Assembly: GCF_950023065.1 (NCBI RefSeq)
Contig: NC_088678.1
Location: 6,996,580-7,060,579, forward strand
Reading direction: 5' to 3'
Length of the DNA: 64,000 bases
DNA from: Planococcus citri
Taxonomy: Eukaryota > Arthropoda > Insecta > Hemiptera > Pseudococcidae
The notes beneath the pieces were generated by a model. The model did not search any database and had not been told where the DNA came from. It worked only from the letters and a program-made list of their open reading frames with translations. How positions within the stretch are numbered: the stretch's first letter is position 1; each line of letters opens with the position of its first letter. The translations under genes and the position numbers were made by a program. Positions 58,655 through 64,000 of this stretch are shown piece by piece.

Positions 58655-58850
58655 ACTCCTTTCTCCTCTCACATTTATCACAGCTGACGACCTTAAATCT
58701 ATCTTCACCCAAAACACACTTATTAAGAAATGGCAAAACTTTTGGTCCCTCCAAACATCAAACAAGCTCTTTCACCACTAAAAAACTACTCAGCCTTGGA
58801 AAAACCTATCTTAACTAAATAGACTTGAAGAAATCATTATCAAATCGAAT
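58655..58850 (+). pseudogene. LINE ORF2 RNase H C-terminal fragment, plus strand
   Basis: The plus strand encodes LKSIFTQNTLIKKWQNFWSL and later RLEEIII, the segment after RNase H in Jockey-type LINEs. A stop interrupts it. It is cut by the 3' end of the minus-strand LINE that follows. Confidence 0.5.
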
Positions 58851-59885
58851 CGTTTATTTTTGCAATGGGCAGCTATGCTGCATTTACAAAGTCAGCTTAT
58901 AATTAAGTGAATGTACAGCATTTTCAACTAATTATTCTAACATTTGAATTTAGGTAAATAAAATAAAAAATAAAATAAAATAAATATAAATATAAATGGG
59001 TACGGTACATTATGTAAAAGGTAATGATACATGTTGGAGTACTTATTTACCATAACTTACTCCAGTTGTACTATCTCATCAATGCTGTAGAACGCATATC
59101 CCTGCAACCATTTTTTGAGTTTATTTTTGAACAGTTTACCAGATGTCAGAGATTTAAATTCCTGGGGGATTTTATTATATATTTTAGATGCCATAAAATC
59201 AACATTATTCTGCATATTTTTTGTCCTTAAATTTTCACTTATTGCCAAGTTTTGATGTCTTCTATCATAGGTATGAGAAGGTGTCTTGAGTTCTATTGTT
59301 CTATTTTTTACCATAATACACATTTGCAATATGTACTCACATGGAACTGTTAGTATCTTGCTTTCAATGAAGAGTGGTTTGCAGGATTCTCTTGGATTTT
59401 TTCGAAACATTATTCTAACAAGTCTTTTTTGTGCTATCAATACTTGTTGAAGCAGATTGTGATTTCCACCCCAAAGTGATATTCCATAGCTCATATTTAA
59501 ATGAAAAAGGCCATAGTATGCAAGTTTTAGAGTATTTAGGTTTGTGATATCACGTAATTGCCGTATTAAGTAAGGTATAGGTGAAGAGTTTTTTGATTAA
59601 ATGGTCCACTTGGCTATTCCATTTCAAGTCCGAGTCTATTATGATTCCCAAAAACTTTGTTGAGTCAGCTATCCTGTAACTTCCACTAATAGATTGAAGT
59701 ATTTTCCCAAATGACAAAAAAGTTGTTTTACTTAAATTTAGTATCATTTTGTTTGCTGAGAACCAAGATATTAAATTTTCCATTATAATTTTAATATGAT
59801 CACTATCCATAGTTTCATTAAGTTCTATGAGAGCAGTAGTATCATCAGCAAATTCTGTAAGACTATGCTCAAAGTAATATGCCAA
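58836..59885 (-). mobile_element. 5'-truncated non-LTR retrotransposon (Jockey/CR1-like) ORF2 3' part
   Basis: On the minus strand, 59885-59550 carries EFADDTTALI (catalytic A-D-D box) and TKFLGIIIDSDLKWNSQVDH, the reverse-transcriptase palm end and thumb. After a frame break, 59494-59057 carries YGISLWGG and QKRLVRIMF then RESCKPLFIESKILTVP, the usual C-terminal region of RNase-H-less LINEs, to a stop at 59057. The 3' UTR holds TGCAAAAATAAACGATTCGA near 58840-58870, a common LINE 3' end. It is 5'-truncated at about 59885, as is typical. Confidence 0.8.
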
Positions 59886-62500
59886 ATTGGCCCCCCCCCT
59901 GGCTGAGGGGGGTGGGGTGAAGAGCGGGCTATGGGCTCAAAATTATTTTTTGGGGGTACTAAACATACCCTGTGAGTTTCATCGAAATCCGAGGTTCAGG
60001 GCATTTTGCCTATCTTATCCAGGGGTACCCTTTGGTTCACAAAATCAAATATTCAAACTCAAAATAAACATGAATTAAACTCGTGAAACCAATTCATTTT
60101 GGTAATTCGAAGATGGAAAACAGTAAAGATCTCATATGTCGAGATATATCAATAAATTCAGAAAAAAAAACTCGATTCATACTGGAATCATCTCAATTCA
60201 TAAAGCAAAATAAAAAGCTAGTGTAAAGTCCTATTTGACTATTTCATACTATACAAAATATACATTAAAACCATATAATCATGGTATATCTTACAGGACA
60301 TTCATTTGCTCACCTACTAGGTCATGGCAGAGCCATGCCTACACCAGCACCCTCGGTGCAGCAACTTAGGCTTCCATATTTAGCTTGATGAGCACCTCGA
60401 ATAATATTTAAAAATCACGAACTCCGAGGAATAATTAAAATCTTGATTCAAATCATAGTCTTTTAATCTCCTTCACAAATCAACACCAAAAAACATTATA
60501 AAAATAGGAATATCGAACCGATATAAAAACGCACGGCCAAAATACAGTTATCTCGAACAAGGAAGTTTATCTCGACAACTATGTACTTTTCCCTTTACCT
60601 CCTACATTTTCCTCATCCAAAGAGAATAATCTTCTATCAGTAAAATACGGAATTACAAGGTAATACATATTTTACCACAATTCATACCAGAGGACCCTTC
60701 CAAAATGAAAAAATTCTTTGACCTAATTAAAAAACTTGACCTTACCAACTCGATTTAAATCTCACACGACGGGTGTAATAATCAAGTAATTACCCCCCCC
60801 CCCCCAAAAAAACCCTCGTTATCTTTAATTTTTACCCAAAAACGAAATTTTTCCTGCAATTTTGGCAAAAAAATCACTTTTTGGAAATTTTGATTGAAAA
60901 AAACTGATTTCTTATAAAATCTTTGAAAAAAAGAACTGATTTCTTGAGATGAAAATACATTTTCTGAAAAAAATAAAATTTTGTCTGAAAAGTTTTTTTT
61001 CTTAATTTTGGCAAAAAAACATAACGTTTAGCAATCTACTAGTAGATTATAAAATTGGGCAATTTTTGCTATAAGTGTGTCCTTTTTACTGCAAAAAAGC
61101 AGGATTTGCTACAATGTCTGCGAAAAATGTTGGATTTTTCGATAATTTTGATGAAATGATTTCATTTTGCAATTTTGACGAAACAGGCAATTTTTTATGT
61201 AGTACATACTTACAATAAAAATGCAAAGTTTCGTTCAAATTTTCAATTTTGGTCATAATACTGGGTTTCCTGAAATTGTGGAAAGAAATGTAATTTTTTG
61301 GTACCTAGTTTTGATCAAAAAACTTTTTTTTGAAAATTCCGATAAAAAATGAGCTTTTTTAAACTTAGGCTACCTATTTATGCTAACAAAGTTGTAATTT
61401 TGCAAAACAAAACAAAACTTGCGGGGATATTTTGATGAAAACTCGGATTTTGTTGGTGCTACATAATTTTAATAAAATCTGATTTTTTGCGATTTTTTTA
61501 CACGAAGCAATTTTTCGTTGCAAAAAAAGCAAAAATTCTTCAAAATTTTGATCAAGAAAAGTTTTTTTTTGATAAATTTGTCAAATACAAGACATTTTAG
61601 CAATTTAAGAAAAAAATGCCTTTTTTTGCAATCTTGACAATTTTTTTTTTATTACAAAAGAGTGATTTTTTGCTGTTTTTTTGCAATTTTGATTTTTGAG
61701 ACTTTCTGGAAATTTGACCAAAAAGGGTTTTCTGCAATTTTGATTAAAAAACTACACTTTTTTGAAATTTAGATGTGACAGAAACAGTCATTTTGATAAT
61801 TCGGACTACACTTTTTGGTAATTTTCAGTTGATTTAATGCGTTTGTCAAGTTTTTTCTCACCATTCTGGTGTGTTTTAAACATTTTTTTCATAAATACTT
61901 TTTGGCTTTGGTTTGGCCAATTTTCATGCAAATTTATACGGTTTTTGTCAATTTTTAGTGGTTTTGATGTTTTTTTTTGTGTTCTTTTAATTCTTTTTAG
62001 CGCATTTATTTGAACACTTTTTCGTGAATTTTTGAGAATTATTTTTGGCAATTTTTTGGTTGAAGGGTTTTCAAGACTTTCACGTGCATTCTTGAAATTT
62101 CATCTCTTTTTGGCAATTCTCGACAATTTTAATGATTTTTTTTTTAGTGCTTTTACATATATTTAAAGAGGTTTCAACGCTTTTCCATGCATTTTTTGGG
62201 CAGCTTTCATTGAAATTTTAGCACATTTTGGTGGTTTTCATTGATTGTAATGTTGTTTTACTTATTGAAAGTTTTTCGATCATTTTATGCATTTTAAACA
62301 CTTCTGACTTTATCGTGCATTTTGCAAAATTTATGCTGATAAGTACTTCATTAATTTTCAACAAAATCTTTAAAATACGTAAGAAGACAAACATGCAAAA
62401 GTTTTTGAAAATTTTTAATTTAATTATTTTTTTGTTAAATTTTGAGGCCTTTTCGAAACCCGATCTTGTGCTCTTTTTCAAAAAAATACGTACGAAGTAG
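59886..62500. other. Non-coding T/A-rich stretch with degenerate repeats
   Basis: Starts with C and G runs at 59890-59930. 60810-61800 is a long degenerate repeat around GCAATTTTGA, and 61800-62250 a GGTTTT/GGCAATTTT relative. Frames here are low-complexity and not called. Confidence 0.45.
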
Positions 62501-63690
62501 AATTGAAAACTTCACATTGAAAATACGCCATTGCTTCGTCGAAAATTTTATAGATTTGAAGTTCAGTTCAGTTCGGTTTAGGCTTCGATTTAAAATTTAA
62601 TAAGTATATCGAAATTTCTTTCGAAAAGCGTGGATAATGTGAACTTTTTTAGCTCATTGATATTAAAAAATAAGACGTTCTTACACCCGAATTGTAAATA
62701 TTGTATCCTCTACCTTTCCTTTCCACGTAAATCTTTACCCCTGAAATGTATAAATAAGGGCGAGGCAAATACATTAAAAAATGGCGTCACCTCTTCACCA
62801 GCATAAAATTCTTCAGCCACGGTTTTTCACTTTTCAGCGTATACTATACGTAAAAGCTCGTAGGAGGTAATCACTTTGAAAAAATTTCCCAACACGAAAC
62901 TTGTAAAAACTTCGAAGAAGAAGAAGAAAAAAGTAGAAAAGAAACTTAAGAGAGAGTTACCAACTCGTACTCGTACTTCTCAGGTGTGTTTTTTTCCAAC
63001 TTGTAAAAAAATACTTATTCCTAGTATATATAGGTAGGTATAGGTACCTCGAAGCATCACATAGAAAAGTCGAAAGATTAATACCTCGAAGACAACACGG
63101 TTCGGTTTTACCCTATCCATATACAATACCTTAACACGTATCCTTGGATCTTCCTTCTGCCCCATACCTTCCATGTCCTGTGCTTTAGGTAAAAACTCGT
63201 TAGAAATTCTTACCGCCACTCTGGTCTCTCTACACACACATATGTTGTACTGTAAATGGGATAAAAATCGAATGAGAATTTTTATTATTTTATACTCCGT
63301 GTCGTCGACCGAATCGAGTTATATTTCCATTAATTGAATTTCATCTGTAGTAAATTGGCTTGCTCGAATTACAGCTTGTCGCGTCGCTTCTCATATACGA
63401 TTATAAATCTGTTGCCCGGGTCTCTGTGTATTCCCTTTAGGCCTTTGCACAAGATTGTACGAGTATGTATGTAGTATAGCACTTTGAGGTAGATGTACGT
63501 GTCACCATTGGCATGGGCGGATTGACCGGACCCTCTTGATGTTTCCTCAATTACCAGTGTATATGGTGGTGTGTTAATATGGCTACTGCATACCTACCTA
63601 CCTAGTCATCGTGTTAATGTTATACATTGTGTTTAATTTGATTTGGAAAAATTGCTACGAAATTTGATTGGGTGTTTTCTTTTTTTTATG
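62501..63690. other. Non-coding stretch, no gene recognised
   Basis: Unique sequence upstream of the candidate exon, with GAAGAAGAAGAAG at 62916 and TAGGTAGGTATAGGTACC at 63030. It would be the 3' end of the proposed large intron. Confidence 0.4.
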
Positions 63691-63696
63691 TTACAG

Positions 63697-63740
63697 GTTG
63701 ACATGGCTTGGATCATGTCGGGGCCATGAATACAACATAG
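63697..63740 (+). CDS. Candidate 44-nt internal exon of a host gene
   Basis: It is bounded by a pyrimidine tract and TTACAG at 63696 and by the strong donor ATAG|GTAAGTG at 63741. Of the three frames, one is open throughout (LTWLGSCRGHEYNI), needing a preceding exon ending with two codon bases and leaving one base at the end. Another frame begins ATGGCTTGGATC but stops after eight codons, so a non-coding 5' exon with a short upstream frame is also possible. I do not recognise the peptide. The splice signals are the best in the 15-64 kb region. Confidence 0.4.
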
Positions 63741-63744
63741 GTAA

Positions 63745-64000
63745 GTGAAAGAATACTTTTTCATATAGGTACGAGTAATTATTATAGTTTGGAGCGTTGT
63801 TAGGAACGAACAAAAATGAATCGATTGTGATTCAACGACTCGATTTTTTGTTCATACAAATCGTTCGAAAAAGACTTGGAAATCGTCATTAAAATGTTAG
63901 AAATCCAGAGCACATAAAAATCATTGAATGATCATTAATTTTATTTTTATGAATGATTCGAAAACTGTTTTAAAGTTCATTTTGGTTTTGGAGCATATCA
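63745..64000. other. Non-coding end of window with weak satellite-like motifs
   Basis: GAATCGATTGTGATTCAACG, ACTCGATT and AATCGTTCGAAAAAG echo the TTCGCGAACGAA satellites but do not form an array within the window. Confidence 0.3.

Overview
This looks like nuclear DNA from an arthropod, most likely an insect. It is AT-rich, with GT-AG introns, TATA plus TCAGTT-type promoters, and dense non-LTR retrotransposon, MITE and satellite debris. I cannot name the species. No complete host gene is visible. One convincing small splice-bounded segment (63697-63740, + strand) and one zero-length recursive splice site (17842/17843) suggest that much of 17-64 kb is a very large intron of a + strand gene.

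The centrepiece is a 14.8 kb Polinton/Maverick element at 157-14956. It has AG...CT termini, a 6-bp target duplication (AGCATA) and near-identical inverted repeats of about 3.3 kb. It sits inside the YADD catalytic motif of an older LINE reverse transcriptase on the minus strand, whose two halves flank it. The plus-strand block is a leader exon, an F-box exon, a spliced protein-primed type B DNA polymerase with one frameshift, and a second F-box exon. The minus-strand block is a chimeric ORF (polymerase N-terminal region fused in frame to the C-terminal half of a Polinton major capsid protein), an unrecognised 198-aa protein, an adenain-like cysteine protease and an unrecognised 307-aa protein. 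I found no integrase and no packaging ATPase. The simplest reading is that the left 3.3 kb was copied onto the right end, overwriting the missing genes and the capsid N-terminus.

A 773-bp element at 7248-8020 obeys the same rules (AG...CT ends, 6-bp duplication AAAGGC) and is inserted into the second F-box reading frame. It looks like a miniature, trans-mobilised Polinton relative. The leader exon ends in phase 1, and the three + strand acceptors at the first F-box, the polymerase and the second F-box are all compatible with it, so one promoter and leader may feed several products.

From 15 to 64 kb the window is non-coding, repeat-rich DNA. It holds foldback elements built from a CTGGAGGCTCC-type repeat (18.6-21.1, 23.4-26.0 and 54.0-55.8 kb, the last nested in a piggyBac-like TTAA MITE at 53.85-56.26 kb). 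There are three arrays of a roughly 33-bp unit with the palindromic core TTCGTTCGCGAACGAA (33.6-34.9, 44.2-45.9 and 49.4-50.5 kb), a 120-150 bp satellite (38.9-40.4 kb), a shorter 125-bp array (35.6-36.1 kb), several LINE fragments (28.3, 30-31, 48.9-49.2 and 58.7-59.9 kb) and degenerate T-rich repeats. The intervening stretches show no recognisable gene.
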